IMG/VR virus record: IMGVR_UViG_3300015263_001393 | Location: 1 to 20,424 of that record | From: a virus | Strand: one strand, 5' to 3' | Length of the DNA stretch: 20,424 nucleotides | Part shown: in pieces, positions 1 to 8,379 of the stretch | How positions within the stretch are numbered: the first letter of the stretch is position 1 | How the letters are laid out: each line of letters begins with the position of its first letter | Program-made: the position numbers and the translations under genes | Notes under the pieces: generated by a model | Databases searched by the model: none | The model's input: only the letters and a program-made list of their open reading frames with translations | Told to the model about the DNA's origin: nothing

Positions 1-1667
1 CAGATCTTGCTGGGACTCGACCCGTCACTCGACACGTCCCGAATCACGTTGTTCCGGATGATCGTCCCATTCAACGAGCAGAAGATCCCCCGGCCCACGG
101 GCTCCTCGATGATGTTGTCCTCGATCACACAGTCCAGGTTCGCGTTCGACTCGTTCGTCGCATTCTGCTTCGCCATCCGGATCGCCGACACATCAGTCTG
201 GTTCCCCGCGAGGTTGGTCCGCTTGAACCAGTTCCCCCGCACGTAGATGTGGTTCGTGTTGATGCACGACAGCTTGAACCCATTCGACTGGATGTTCTGG
301 ACGCGGTTCCCCTCGAAGTAGATGTACGTGTTGTGCTGGTCGATCCCGATCCCCGGCGCGTACGTACTACCCCAATCGTTCGTACCAGCCGCGAACCCGT
401 ACCCCCCATCCAGCGTATTGTTGTACATCCAGCAGTAACTCACGTGGGGATGGCACTTTAGCGCACTCTCCGCGAACCCCCGCAGCACGTTGTTCGCCAC
501 GACCACATTCCGACTGAAGTACGAAATGTCGAACCCGTGCCGAACACGCACCACCACGTTGTTCGCAATCAGCACATGCGTACTTCCGCGCGCCACCACC
601 CCGCGCCCGTCCCCATCGAAGTCGGTCACGTCGTGCATGTAGCACCCGGTGATCACGCCGCCAGTCGAGTCGTTGTACCGCACCGAGTCCGACCGGCACT
701 TCTCGAACTCCACATCCTGCACATACCCACCCACACAGTACGAGTGCCGTACCCCCGCATTCCCCACACTCGCACTCGTCCCGTTCCGAATCCGCCCACG
801 ACCCCGCAGCCCCGAGTTGATCACCGGCGTAAACACGCCCACACTCGGCGCAACGCCCCCCGTCACATACGAATCGATCAGCGGGTACTCCAACGTGAGC
901 GTCCCACCCGCCTTCGACCGTACCCGGTTGATCTCTTTGTGAACCCACGAGCTGGAGTACGACGAACTCTGGTCATCCTTGATGATGATCCAGTCCCCAG
1001 CCTCGAAGTCGCCGGGCGTCGTCACCGTGATCGACACCGCACCCGCACTTGGGTCCGCCGTCAAATCGTCGTAGCTGGTAGGTCCCGTCCCCAAAAACAC
1101 GAACGGCTCGTTCGAGTTCACCGAGCTGTCCTTCTCGATCGTGACGCCCGGCTCCAGCAACACGCACACATCGCTCTTCCGAATCGTAATGGAGTCCGTC
1201 AGCACATACGAGCCCAACGACCGTGGAACCCGAATCGTCCCACCCTCACTCGGCAGCGCCTCCACTGCCGCGAAGAACGCCCCCGTATCGTCGGTGTACC
1301 CGTCCCCAACCGCCCCAAAGTCCTTCACATCAAGGACGGGTCCGTGCGGAGCCTTCGCCAACGGGTGCATCCACCGCCCGTCACTCACCGCAACGACCGG
1401 CGTTTGCTTCGACCCAGGCACAGCCTCCCCCACCGTGTACGATGGCGGCAGCTCGATCGGCAACGAACTTTTCGGGTAGAACACCGTGACCGCACCCTTA
1501 CTCGTGGGCGGGTCCTGCGCCTCATCAAACGTCGAGTCGATTCGACGTTGCACTTGTTCGAGGAGGGCCGTCGAGCGGGCGAGCGCACGATCATGCTCAC
1601 GAATCAACCGGCGCAGTTCAGGGGGGAGTCCACGCGGGATCCTACGACCCCGATATACCTCACTCAT
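1..1667 (-). CDS. Beta-helix tailspike B (3' end cut by window)
   Basis: An unbroken frame runs from ATG at 1667 to the left edge: 555 codons and no stop, so the C-terminus lies outside. Residues about 14-50 are charged and helical (PELRRLIREHDRAL, then LLEQVQRRID), possibly a short coiled coil or virion-attachment segment. Residues about 110-170 match the start of the Pectate_lyase_3 fold (VKDFGAVGDGYTDDT, then GGTIRVP). The rest shows a right-handed beta-helix pattern with a recurring Asn step (ANNVV, ANNVL, YNNTL, EGNRV, RGNWF, EDNII, RNNVI). Such proteins in phages bind and often cleave host surface polysaccharide; no catalytic residues can be assigned here. The ATG overlaps the stop of the upstream nozzle-like gene by 8 nt and is preceded by GGAGG. 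Fold confidence is high; substrate is unknown. Confidence 0.88.
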   Translation of the reverse strand, partial: MSEVYRGRRIPRGLPPELRRLIREHDRALARSTALLEQVQRRIDSTFDEAQDPPTSKGAVTVFYPKSSLPIELPPSYTVGEAVPGSKQTPVVAVSDGRWMHPLAKAPHGPVLDVKDFGAVGDGYTDDTGAFFAAVEALPSEGGTIRVPRSLGSYVLTDSITIRKSDVCVLLEPGVTIEKDSSVNSNEPFVFLGTGPTSYDDLTADPSAGAVSITVTTPGDFEAGDWIIIKDDQSSSYSSSWVHKEINRVRSKAGGTLTLEYPLIDSYVTGGVAPSVGVFTPVINSGLRGRGRIRNGTSASVGNAGVRHSYCVGGYVQDVEFEKCRSDSVRYNDSTGGVITGCYMHDVTDFDGDGRGVVARGSTHVLIANNVVVRVRHGFDISYFSRNVVVANNVLRGFAESALKCHPHVSYCWMYNNTLDGGYGFAAGTNDWGSTYAPGIGIDQHNTYIYFEGNRVQNIQSNGFKLSCINTNHIYVRGNWFKRTNLAGNQTDVSAIRMAKQNATNESNANLDCVIEDNIIEEPVGRGIFCSLNGTIIRNNVIRDVSSDGSSPSKI

Positions 1668-3732
1668 GCTTCGTGTCCTCCAAGCTCTCGAACGTCGCTC
1701 CCATGAACGCGACTTTCAACCCCTCCACACTGTCCGTCAGCAGCTCCAGCGTCACCGCCTCTGCCAACAGCCGTGCGGGAACCTGCACCAGCCTCCGCTC
1801 CGTGATCGTCTGGGCCAGCGAACTCTTCCCTTGCGTCTTGTCTGCCAGCCGCCCATTGATGTTCAAGATCAGCTCACCCGTCCCAACCTCAGTCGGAGCA
1901 ACCATAGCGTGCATGTAGATCGTCCGGACCTCCTGGCCCGCACCACCCGGATACACCTCACGAGTCGTCACGGCAAACACCGGCACGACCCCACTCATGT
2001 CCGTGTACCCGAACCCCTCATACCCAAGCCGCGTGCTGTAACTCCCATCCCCACTCACCGTCACGCGCTTCCCACCTTGCGTCAGCACAGTCGCAACAAT
2101 CGAAACGCCATCCGGTCGCTCGATCGGTCCCGTCACCGCGAGCAACCCCTCCTTCACATGCGCCTGATCGTAGTGGAAGAACCACCCCTTCGCCCCCGTC
2201 ACCCCGGACGGGTTCCGGACCCACAGCTCCAACCGCTGCATATCCGCATTGTTCAGCAACCCCACGATCAACGCGGGGTCATCCACCATCGACTCCCAAT
2301 CCAGGTGGTTACTCAGATCGATGATCCGATCCAAATCCGTCGCGTACAGACCTGTCCGGTCCACACTCGCCAGCATCGCCCCCACACCCGGCATGTCAAA
2401 CCGAACCACCGTCTTCTCATTCAGCGTACCCCTCGTCGCCGTGATGAGGTCGTACACCTTCCCTTGCCGGAAATCCACGTCCCCGTCCTGGGGCAGCCAG
2501 TTCACTCGGAACAAGCTCCGATCCTCGAACACCCCACACACATTCCCCAGCGTCTTGATCGCCCGGACCCGATCACTGTCGTACCCATCGAACCGCACGA
2601 AGTAGATGCTCGGCCAGCTGTCCGTCTCATACGCGATGCTGTACCGCATCGTATGCGGGTTCGCCGTGTCATTACTGACCGCGCACCCCTCGAACACATC
2701 CCCGCACGTCGCGTTTGGGGGAGGCCCATTCCGCTCCCACAAATACCCCACATCGATCAGCGGGAACCCCGGTTGTGTCGGCAGGTAATCGTTGTCTTCC
2801 CCCGGCTGACTCACACCCGTCAACAAGTAGTAATCGCCCGCAGGATACGACCCGTCCGAACTCTCCGCGATGTTCACCACCGTCGTCAGACTGGAGATGG
2901 TGATCTCCGCGTACAGGTACCCATTCGGCCACTGGTTCGCACTCAGCTGGTACTGCTCTGCCAGCCCACCCGCCGCCAAGTTCGGCAGCGCCGGAAGGCT
3001 CTTGTACACCCGAATCGTGTCAGCCGTACTCGGCTTCGCGGCATCGAACGCGGTCTTCAGCGCATACAAGATGAACCCACGGTTCAGCAACACCGCCTGG
3101 TTGATCGTAACGACCCCACCAGCCGCGAAGTCACTCGCGCACCCGCTCTCCACGCCCGTCGTGCTGTCGTACCACGTGAACCAGTACCAATGGCTCCCGA
3201 TCGAGAGATCTCCCCCGCTCGCCGCCACTGGCCGCAGCTTCATCGACTGTGTACCCAGCCCAACGGTCCGGATCGTCCGCTGTGCACTCGAATTGAGGTA
3301 CACCACGGCTTGCTTCCCGCCCGTCTGCACATGGAACCGGTTCTCAATCGGCACCACGTTCCGGGGTCGCAACACCCCTGACGGGACCACCACCTCAACT
3401 GCCCCAGCCGCATCCATCGCCGCATCGGACGGGTCATCCATCGCCGGAAGGAACAGCCACCTCGTCCCGTACCCGCCCAACGAGTACATGAACTCCGGTG
3501 CCTGGCTCACCGCACCTGGATCCCACGGAATCCCCACCAACCCATCGATGTAGGTCCCGCGCCCGTGCTCCGACGTTCCCTCACTGAGAACCTGTCGCCC
3601 TTCCGCACGCCGAATCGCCGGGTCCCCCACCTTGTATCGCGCGTTCTTAGCGACACTCAAGGCACCCGGCGGCAACAGCGCCAGATCAGCCGCCGTAAAC
3701 AGTCCCCGATCCAGCTGTTCATCAAAAATCAT
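1660..3732 (-). CDS. Large tail protein, probably nozzle/hub (gp10/gp12-like position)
   Basis: A 690-residue protein starting at the ATG at 3732, which overlaps the stop of tailspike A as ATGA; a start 30 nt upstream is possible but would run back into tailspike A. The N-terminus (MIFDEQLDRGLFTAADLALL, followed by an ALSVAKNARYKVG stretch) resembles the N-termini of podoviral tail-nozzle and stabilisation proteins. The body is rich in aromatic, short beta-type segments such as SHWYWFTWYD, RFDGYDSDRVRAIKTLG and EDRSLFRVNW, as expected of a beta-propeller-like tail protein. It has no signal peptide or membrane segment. Its place after the adaptor and between two tailspikes fits a hub carrying the spikes. 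The family assignment is inferred from size, context and N-terminal style, not from a diagnostic motif. Confidence 0.68.
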   Translation of the reverse strand: MIFDEQLDRGLFTAADLALLPPGALSVAKNARYKVGDPAIRRAEGRQVLSEGTSEHGRGTYIDGLVGIPWDPGAVSQAPEFMYSLGGYGTRWLFLPAMDDPSDAAMDAAGAVEVVVPSGVLRPRNVVPIENRFHVQTGGKQAVVYLNSSAQRTIRTVGLGTQSMKLRPVAASGGDLSIGSHWYWFTWYDSTTGVESGCASDFAAGGVVTINQAVLLNRGFILYALKTAFDAAKPSTADTIRVYKSLPALPNLAAGGLAEQYQLSANQWPNGYLYAEITISSLTTVVNIAESSDGSYPAGDYYLLTGVSQPGEDNDYLPTQPGFPLIDVGYLWERNGPPPNATCGDVFEGCAVSNDTANPHTMRYSIAYETDSWPSIYFVRFDGYDSDRVRAIKTLGNVCGVFEDRSLFRVNWLPQDGDVDFRQGKVYDLITATRGTLNEKTVVRFDMPGVGAMLASVDRTGLYATDLDRIIDLSNHLDWESMVDDPALIVGLLNNADMQRLELWVRNPSGVTGAKGWFFHYDQAHVKEGLLAVTGPIERPDGVSIVATVLTQGGKRVTVSGDGSYSTRLGYEGFGYTDMSGVVPVFAVTTREVYPGGAGQEVRTIYMHAMVAPTEVGTGELILNINGRLADKTQGKSSLAQTITERRLVQVPARLLAEAVTLELLTDSVEGLKVAFMGATFESLEDTKHE
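1677..1681 (-). promoter_or_regulatory. Ribosome binding site of tailspike B
   Basis: GGAGG on the minus strand lies 9 nt upstream of the ATG at 1667, inside the last codons of the preceding gene. It decides the start of the partial tailspike gene. Confidence 0.7.
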
Positions 3733-5819
3733 ACTGTCATCGCCGTCCCGAGCATGATCCACAATCCGCTTGTTTCATCCCACTGATACGACACGCTCTC
3801 GTATTGGCTCAGCGTCACGGTCGCCGCCCCATCATTCTTGAACTTCGCCCCGTTCGCAAACGCCACCGTGTTCGTCGCATGGAAGTTCGTGATCGTCACG
3901 ATCTGCCCATCCACCGCACTCGTCATGTCCGACACCGTTGCGTTGCTCGCAGGCGTGTACCGCACCGAACTCACACCGGCAACCGAGAACGAGTTGCTTC
4001 CGCCCGTCGTCCGGACCAGCCGCCCAATGCTCCCAGGCACCGTGTTGTTCGATCCAGCCACACTCACCGTATGGGCATACCCAACATCCGCAGTCGCGTC
4101 CGCTGGGATGTGACTCACATCGATCATTCCACTCGTACTCGCGTTGTCCAGCCACTGCCCGATCACGCTGGTATCCCCGCCACACCCGAGGATCTGCACG
4201 TCCGTCACACCGCTATCGATGTCAACCACGTCGCTTGCACCACCGCTCCCGCTTCCGAGAACCATGTCCCCGAACATGCACCCGATGATCTGAATGTGGT
4301 TCCCAGACCGCAACCAGATGTACGACTGGCCCGTCGTATTCCCATCGATGTCGCTGATCGTGCACCCGATCACCTGCACATACGTCGCACCGAAGCAGTA
4401 CACCCCGATGTTCCCCATGTTCGAGATCGTGCAGTTCACGACCCGGATACCCACACCGCCCGTCAAGCTGAACGCCGTCAACCCATCTCGCACCTGACAC
4501 GACTCGAACGTGATACCCGTCCCAGCTGTCACGCTGATCACCGACGTACTCGCTAGGGCACCCTGCCCCAACGTGCACCCACTCACCAGGATGTTCCGTG
4601 GATCATTCGTCCCCGACTCACCGGCACTGACCACCACACTCGTCCCGACCTGCGAGCCCGTCGGATCGATCACGCAGTCCCGCATGATCGCATCCTCGGT
4701 ATCCTTCTCGAACCGGAACATCCCAGTTCCGCCCGTCCAGTTCGCTTCGGGCCGCACCACGATCCGCCGAATGTAAGGCCGCTTCGCCGCATACCCGTAG
4801 TACGCGTAGTTCCACGCTGTACTCCCCGTCAGCCGACAATCCACATACGTGGTATCGGCCCCCTGGTCGTACACCGCCGTCCCTGCGCCACCACCACTGA
4901 TGAACTTGATTCGCGCGAGATCGATCCGCGAGCAGCTCGACCCCACCTTGATGTGGGCCACCGTCCCACTCGGAGCTGTCACCCGCGTCATCGTGAGATC
5001 CGTCACCGTGACATCCGTGCTCGCGCCCGTCAGGTCCAGCCCATTCCCACTGTGGTTGATGCTCAAGACGGTCACGCCCATCCCAGCCCCACGCACGATC
5101 ACACCGGACACCCCATCCAGATCGATCTCACTCGACAGCTTGTACGTACCCGCCTGCAACCGCAGGACGCCACCATTCCGCAACTTCAGGTACGCGATCG
5201 CATTCTTGAATGCCGTCGCATCGTCGTTCGACCCGTCTCGATACGCCCCGAACTCCTCGGGCCGCACCTCGTCCGAACCCATCTCCTCACCAGCAACGTC
5301 GTAGATCGCGGTGTACGTCCCGCCATCATTGATGCTGATGTCCAGCCTCGGCTCGTACGAGTAGAACACCGCCCCGCCATTCGCGTCCGTCGTCGGGAAG
5401 TCGCTCCCACTCGCCGTGTACGCACTCGACCCCGCTGGGTCGTGGTACATCTTCGGGTTGCTGGACCCCGCATCGTACAGAAACCGATCGTACTGATCCC
5501 ACGAGAAGGCGGTCGCCCCACTCGCCAACGTGATGATCCCCGACGTAACGACCCCACTCACACTGCGCGCGTTGGTACTCCCCAACACACTCAGGTGCGC
5601 CGTCAACGCCGGGCTCGGGGTCGCCTGCGCGGGCGAGTTGATGTCATACGCCTGGATGAACCCCGTCGTGCTGACCGCTACACTTCCCGCAGCCGCCGCG
5701 ATGCACCCCGGATACAGCGCCTGCAAGTACGCACCCGTTGTCGGGGTGCGGGTAGCGTCGGTCCCACTCACGGGCTCATAGACCGTGACTGAGTACTTGT
5801 AAAGTCTCTTGACTGCCAT
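3729..5819 (-). CDS. Beta-helix tailspike A (Pectate_lyase_3-like)
   Basis: A 696-residue protein. Three GTG codons precede the ATG at 5819 in frame; the ATG is preferred because GAGGGG lies 8 nt upstream and it overlaps the adaptor stop as TGATG. Residues 1 to about 185 form a unique N-terminal part, probably the virion-binding region (KRLYKYSVTVYEP, later RLDISINDGGTYTAIYD). About 187-240 match the Pectate_lyase_3 entry motif (EEFGAYRDGSNDDATAF, then GGVLRLQAGTYKL). A right-handed beta-helix with repeated short strands and Asn/Cys steps follows to about 540. The C-terminal part (DGQIVTITNF, LSQYESVSYQWDETSGLW) resembles the terminal domain common to phage tailspikes and fibres. Likely role: receptor recognition, perhaps polysaccharide depolymerisation; no active site could be assigned. 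Confidence 0.87.
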   Translation of the reverse strand: MAVKRLYKYSVTVYEPVSGTDATRTPTTGAYLQALYPGCIAAAAGSVAVSTTGFIQAYDINSPAQATPSPALTAHLSVLGSTNARSVSGVVTSGIITLASGATAFSWDQYDRFLYDAGSSNPKMYHDPAGSSAYTASGSDFPTTDANGGAVFYSYEPRLDISINDGGTYTAIYDVAGEEMGSDEVRPEEFGAYRDGSNDDATAFKNAIAYLKLRNGGVLRLQAGTYKLSSEIDLDGVSGVIVRGAGMGVTVLSINHSGNGLDLTGASTDVTVTDLTMTRVTAPSGTVAHIKVGSSCSRIDLARIKFISGGGAGTAVYDQGADTTYVDCRLTGSTAWNYAYYGYAAKRPYIRRIVVRPEANWTGGTGMFRFEKDTEDAIMRDCVIDPTGSQVGTSVVVSAGESGTNDPRNILVSGCTLGQGALASTSVISVTAGTGITFESCQVRDGLTAFSLTGGVGIRVVNCTISNMGNIGVYCFGATYVQVIGCTISDIDGNTTGQSYIWLRSGNHIQIIGCMFGDMVLGSGSGGASDVVDIDSGVTDVQILGCGGDTSVIGQWLDNASTSGMIDVSHIPADATADVGYAHTVSVAGSNNTVPGSIGRLVRTTGGSNSFSVAGVSSVRYTPASNATVSDMTSAVDGQIVTITNFHATNTVAFANGAKFKNDGAATVTLSQYESVSYQWDETSGLWIMLGTAMTV

Positions 5820-6574
5820 CACCACCACCCCTCATCAGGATCGTCCCCGCGCAACCACTGCCGCCGCCCGTGCTCGCTGAACGACACCAACCTCTCATCC
5901 TCATCGTAGCTCCGGTGATCGTGCACCTGAGCCCGCTTCTTCGCATCTTCTGCCATCGCCAGCAGGTCATTTGCCAGGAGGCCCTGACCTCCCCGCCACT
6001 TCGTCACCAACCCCTGCCCACGGAGAATCAGAGCCTCCTCCATATACGTCGCCACGTCCGGGTTGTCCGTCTGCCCCGTGACCCTCTGCGGATCCACGAT
6101 ATACCGCATGTTGTAGCTGTAGTTGTTGTTGGGTGTCGGGAACAGCGTCAAGCTCGTGTTCGTGTGCCGCCGCTCCAACCCATAGAACCGCGCCACATCC
6201 GTCAGGCTGTGGTCGTACTTCGCTCGATCCCACAGGTCCCGCCGCATCGGCAGGATCGGGATCTTGTTCGTCTCGTCCCGCAACGAGTACACGCTCTTCA
6301 TCCGGACCGGAATCACGTACTCCGCCGTCGAGGCCGTCGAGGTCCACGACGTGTTGTAGAAGTAGTACTCCCAGTCGTGGTCGTTGATCAGCCAGTCGAG
6401 GGCCATCGTCCAGGCGGTCCTGGCCCCCACCTCATCGGGGCTGCTCGCCCCGCTCACCGGCAGCGCAATATCTGCGAGAAAGTCCCCCACCGTCTTGGAG
6501 GTCCGATCAAGCTGGGTCCCAATCGTACCGCTCCCAGCACCTGTAATGGACCCCACACCAATCGAACCAGCCAT
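5819..6574 (-). CDS. Head-to-tail adaptor (P22 gp4 / tail-accessory-like)
   Basis: A 251-residue soluble protein starting at the ATG at 6574 behind a clear GAGG-type ribosome binding site. After a Gly/Ser-rich N-terminus (GSIGVGSITGAGSGTIG), helical segments carry features typical of podoviral adaptor proteins: RTAWTMALDWLINDHDW, YVIPVRMKSVYSLRDE, DLWDRAKYD, and TSLTLFPTPNNNYSYNMRYI, followed by an EEALILRGQGLVTKWR helix. The short 'LFPTP' strand before a Tyr-rich strand recurs in gp4/gp11-like connectors that sit under the portal and receive the tail nozzle. Position fits: it heads the tail block and overlaps tailspike A by one base (TGATG). The assignment is by motif style and gene order; other head-completion proteins remain possible. 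Confidence 0.68.
   Translation of the reverse strand: MAGSIGVGSITGAGSGTIGTQLDRTSKTVGDFLADIALPVSGASSPDEVGARTAWTMALDWLINDHDWEYYFYNTSWTSTASTAEYVIPVRMKSVYSLRDETNKIPILPMRRDLWDRAKYDHSLTDVARFYGLERRHTNTSLTLFPTPNNNYSYNMRYIVDPQRVTGQTDNPDVATYMEEALILRGQGLVTKWRGGQGLLANDLLAMAEDAKKRAQVHDHRSYDEDERLVSFSEHGRRQWLRGDDPDEGWW
5828..5833 (-). promoter_or_regulatory. Ribosome binding site of tailspike A
   Basis: GAGGGG on the minus strand, 8 nt upstream of the ATG at 5819. It favours that ATG over the three in-frame GTG codons just before it. Confidence 0.65.
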
Positions 6575-6578
6575 CGGG

Positions 6579-6589
6579 CCTCACCTCAC
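6579..6589 (-). promoter_or_regulatory. Ribosome binding site of the adaptor gene, in the 25-nt gap after the glycan cassette
   Basis: The minus-strand gap between the NeuB-like stop (6600) and the adaptor ATG (6574) holds GTGAGGTGAGG. The nearer GAGG is 4 nt and the farther GAGG 9 nt from the ATG. The rest of the gap is a short AT-rich run (TATACT) with no convincing promoter. It is one of the few junctions in the window with a real gap rather than an overlap. Confidence 0.65.
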
Positions 6590-6599
6590 GCCGAGTATA

Positions 6600-7376
6600 T
6601 CACCTCACGTACAACTTTCGCCCCTTCGGCCTCAACGCGGGCAGCCACGCGCCTGTCCGCGCCCGTTCCGCCTCCCGCACCATCGCCACGAAGTCCGCCA
6701 ACGGCTCTGGCTCCAACGCGTGGGGTCCCTGGTCGGGGCTTTCGGGCTGGTTGACCAGCTTGATGTGTTTCTCAACCCACCGAGCCCCCAGCCCGACGGC
6801 CGCACAAGCCGTCCCATACCCTACCGTGTGATCGCTCACACCCCATTCATGCGGCCACAATGCCCCCGCCCAGGTCTGCAACGCGTACCGCTCCGGGTTC
6901 GCCGGGTACTCCGAAACGCACACCAGCGGTATGATCTCGTTCGGGATGTCCGGCCTGTCCAGCCACACCCGCACCCGGTCTGGGGTCGTGAACCCCGTAC
7001 TCACCAACACCGGCATGTCCGTCTTCTTGATCGCCGACCACAGCAGCCCATCCTCAATGTGGGCACTCGCCACCTTCCACCGATGGACCATCGGGGCCAG
7101 CCACTCCACCGACTCCTTCGAGAAGGGCGTACACATGAACTCGATCCGCACCGTCTTGCAGTAGTCCGCGATCCGCCCGAAGAACCACTCCCCCTGCTCC
7201 GTCCACTTCGGCCGACTCTCCGGATCGTCCCAGACCCGATCCCGCTTGATCGCCTGGAACTTCACTGCATCGCACCCGGCCCTCTGCGCCGCGTCCACCA
7301 AATCGATCGCCAGCGCAAGGTCCCCACAGTGGTTACTCCCTGCCTCCCCAATCACGAACAAATCGACCACACTCAT
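6600..7376 (-). CDS. NeuB/SpsE-like N-acylneuraminate (nonulosonate) synthase, short form
   Basis: A 258-residue TIM-barrel enzyme, started at the ATG at 7376, which overlaps the previous stop as ATGA; longer starts run into the upstream gene. NeuB enzymes condense phosphoenolpyruvate with an amino-sugar to make sialic, legionaminic or pseudaminic acid-type sugars. Family motifs appear in order: EAGSNHCGDL (11-20), CDAVKFQ (35-41), FMCTPFSKESVEWL (80-93), KVASAH (101-106), VLVSTGF (123-129), CVSEYPANPERYAL (153-166), WGVSDHTVGYG (178-188) and WVEKHI (200-205). Oddities: the usual GPDH...SLEP signature reads SPDQGPHALEP (213-223), and the protein ends at RPKGRKLYVR, where longer synthases run on into the C-terminal SAF (antifreeze-like) domain. 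It closes the glycan cassette. Family call strong; exact sugar product unknown. Confidence 0.85.
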   Translation of the reverse strand: MSVVDLFVIGEAGSNHCGDLALAIDLVDAAQRAGCDAVKFQAIKRDRVWDDPESRPKWTEQGEWFFGRIADYCKTVRIEFMCTPFSKESVEWLAPMVHRWKVASAHIEDGLLWSAIKKTDMPVLVSTGFTTPDRVRVWLDRPDIPNEIIPLVCVSEYPANPERYALQTWAGALWPHEWGVSDHTVGYGTACAAVGLGARWVEKHIKLVNQPESPDQGPHALEPEPLADFVAMVREAERARTGAWLPALRPKGRKLYVR

Positions 7377-7759
7377 GCGTTCGGCCCCCACCTCTTCGTC
7401 AGATCCCACCGCTTCTTGACTTCATCGTAGCTCTGCCCCAAGTGCAACTGATGAATCTTCATCAGCTCCTGCGTGTCCACCCCGCACTCCTTGTGGACCG
7501 TCTCCACCTCAACGCTCGTCGGGCTCATCCGGATCGTCCACGGCGGAATATCCCCCTGCTCATGCAGCTCGACCAACCGCTCCTGTAGCTGGTCCCTGGT
7601 CAGCACCTCCGCGTCCTCATCCAACACGAGGTTCACCAGCCCGTACTTCGTCTTCGCAATCACCGTCCGTGGCGTCTCCCGCGTCGCCTCCTTCACCGCC
7701 ACCAACGTCAGCCCGACCCCACCGAGCCCCAGCACCCCCATAAACTTCCGTCTGTTCAT
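7373..7759 (-). CDS. Small protein with twin-arginine-like N-terminal signal, unknown function
   Basis: A 128-residue protein from the ATG at 7759, which overlaps the preceding glycosyltransferase stop as ATGA. An in-frame extension upstream is possible but would lie inside that gene. The N-terminus reads MNRRKFMGVLGLGGVGLTLV: a twin Arg followed by x-F-M-G and then a hydrophobic stretch (about 8-22), which fits the Tat signal pattern (S/T-R-R-x-F-L-K). No clear AxA or lipobox cleavage site follows, so it may stay as an N-terminal anchor. The remainder is mixed charged alpha/beta (LTRDQLQERLVELHEQGDIP, then VEVETVHKECGVDTQEL) and I do not recognise a family. It sits between a glycosyltransferase and the NeuB-like synthase, and overlaps the latter as ATGA. 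Gene call is good; function unknown. Confidence 0.75.
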   Translation of the reverse strand: MNRRKFMGVLGLGGVGLTLVAVKEATRETPRTVIAKTKYGLVNLVLDEDAEVLTRDQLQERLVELHEQGDIPPWTIRMSPTSVEVETVHKECGVDTQELMKIHQLHLGQSYDEVKKRWDLTKRWGPNA

Positions 7760-8379
7760 TTGAACCACACATCCTCTTGGTATGGCCGACAGATCGCTAT
7801 GATCTCCGGCCGCCAAATCAACCCAACCTTCGTCTGCACAGCCTTCGTCCACGGGATGTTCCCGCCCTGCCTCAGAGGCCACTCCGGAATATCCCCTCTA
7901 AGGTTTGGGATGACCATCTGCACTGTGCACACATTTCCCTGCTCGATGACTCGTCGCTCGGTCCAGACGACTTCCCGCCAGGGGGCGACGACTCGGAAAA
8001 CATGACCGGCAGCGTCATGGTACGCCACCGCTTTCCGAATCTTGAGAAACGCAGAACCTGTGGCAATATCATCGTCATCAAGGAACCAAACCCAATCCCC
8101 ATGAGCAACACGCTGAGCAAAAGTCCGCTGTGCATTCCCGAAGTTTCTGGTCGGTCCATGCTCCATGTACCTCACGTTGAAGTGTGGTGACAACATTGTC
8201 GCACAAATCGCCTCCGCCTTGGGCTGCGGACCATCCCCCACCACGATGACCTCATCCCCGTCCCGCCACTCATCCTGGGATCTCAGGGAGGTCAGGGTGT
8301 TGGCGAGCGAAGCCCGCCCGCATGTAGGTACGATCACCGAGATCCTTGCTGGCTTCTTCGAGTTGTTCTTCGGTGGCAT
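7756..8379 (-). CDS. GT-A (GT2-like) glycosyltransferase 3
   Basis: A 207-residue GT-A fold glycosyltransferase. The start at ATG 8379 is chosen because GGGGAGG lies 5 nt upstream and the fold's first strand begins shortly after (ARISVIVPTCGRASL, 11-25). Nucleotide-sugar binding and metal motifs are visible: VIVVGDG (44-50), GDWVWFLDDDD (94-104; DxD-type metal site) and a C-terminal ED pair (202-203, in RPYQEDVWFK) where the catalytic acid or base usually sits. The enzyme would transfer a sugar from a nucleotide donor in the host cytoplasm. The first 110 nt overlap the 3' end of the SpsF-like gene in another frame. It is probably related to the two other GT-A genes at 9387-10669. Donor and acceptor are unknown. 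Confidence 0.85.
   Translation of the reverse strand: MPPKNNSKKPARISVIVPTCGRASLANTLTSLRSQDEWRDGDEVIVVGDGPQPKAEAICATMLSPHFNVRYMEHGPTRNFGNAQRTFAQRVAHGDWVWFLDDDDIATGSAFLKIRKAVAYHDAAGHVFRVVAPWREVVWTERRVIEQGNVCTVQMVIPNLRGDIPEWPLRQGGNIPWTKAVQTKVGLIWRPEIIAICRPYQEDVWFK

Noticed and set aside
367-948. Minus-strand open frame of 193 codons
   Set aside because: It is out of frame within the beta-helix tailspike, and its Cys/Arg/Gly-rich text has no domain.
1486-3381. Plus-strand open frame of 631 codons opposite the tail protein
   Set aside because: Antisense shadow of the nozzle-like and tailspike B genes, with the same biased composition and no ribosome site or motif.
6575-6599. AT-rich gap as a possible promoter for the tail genes
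   Set aside because: Only 25 nt long and dominated by a ribosome site; no convincing -35/-10 pair can be placed.
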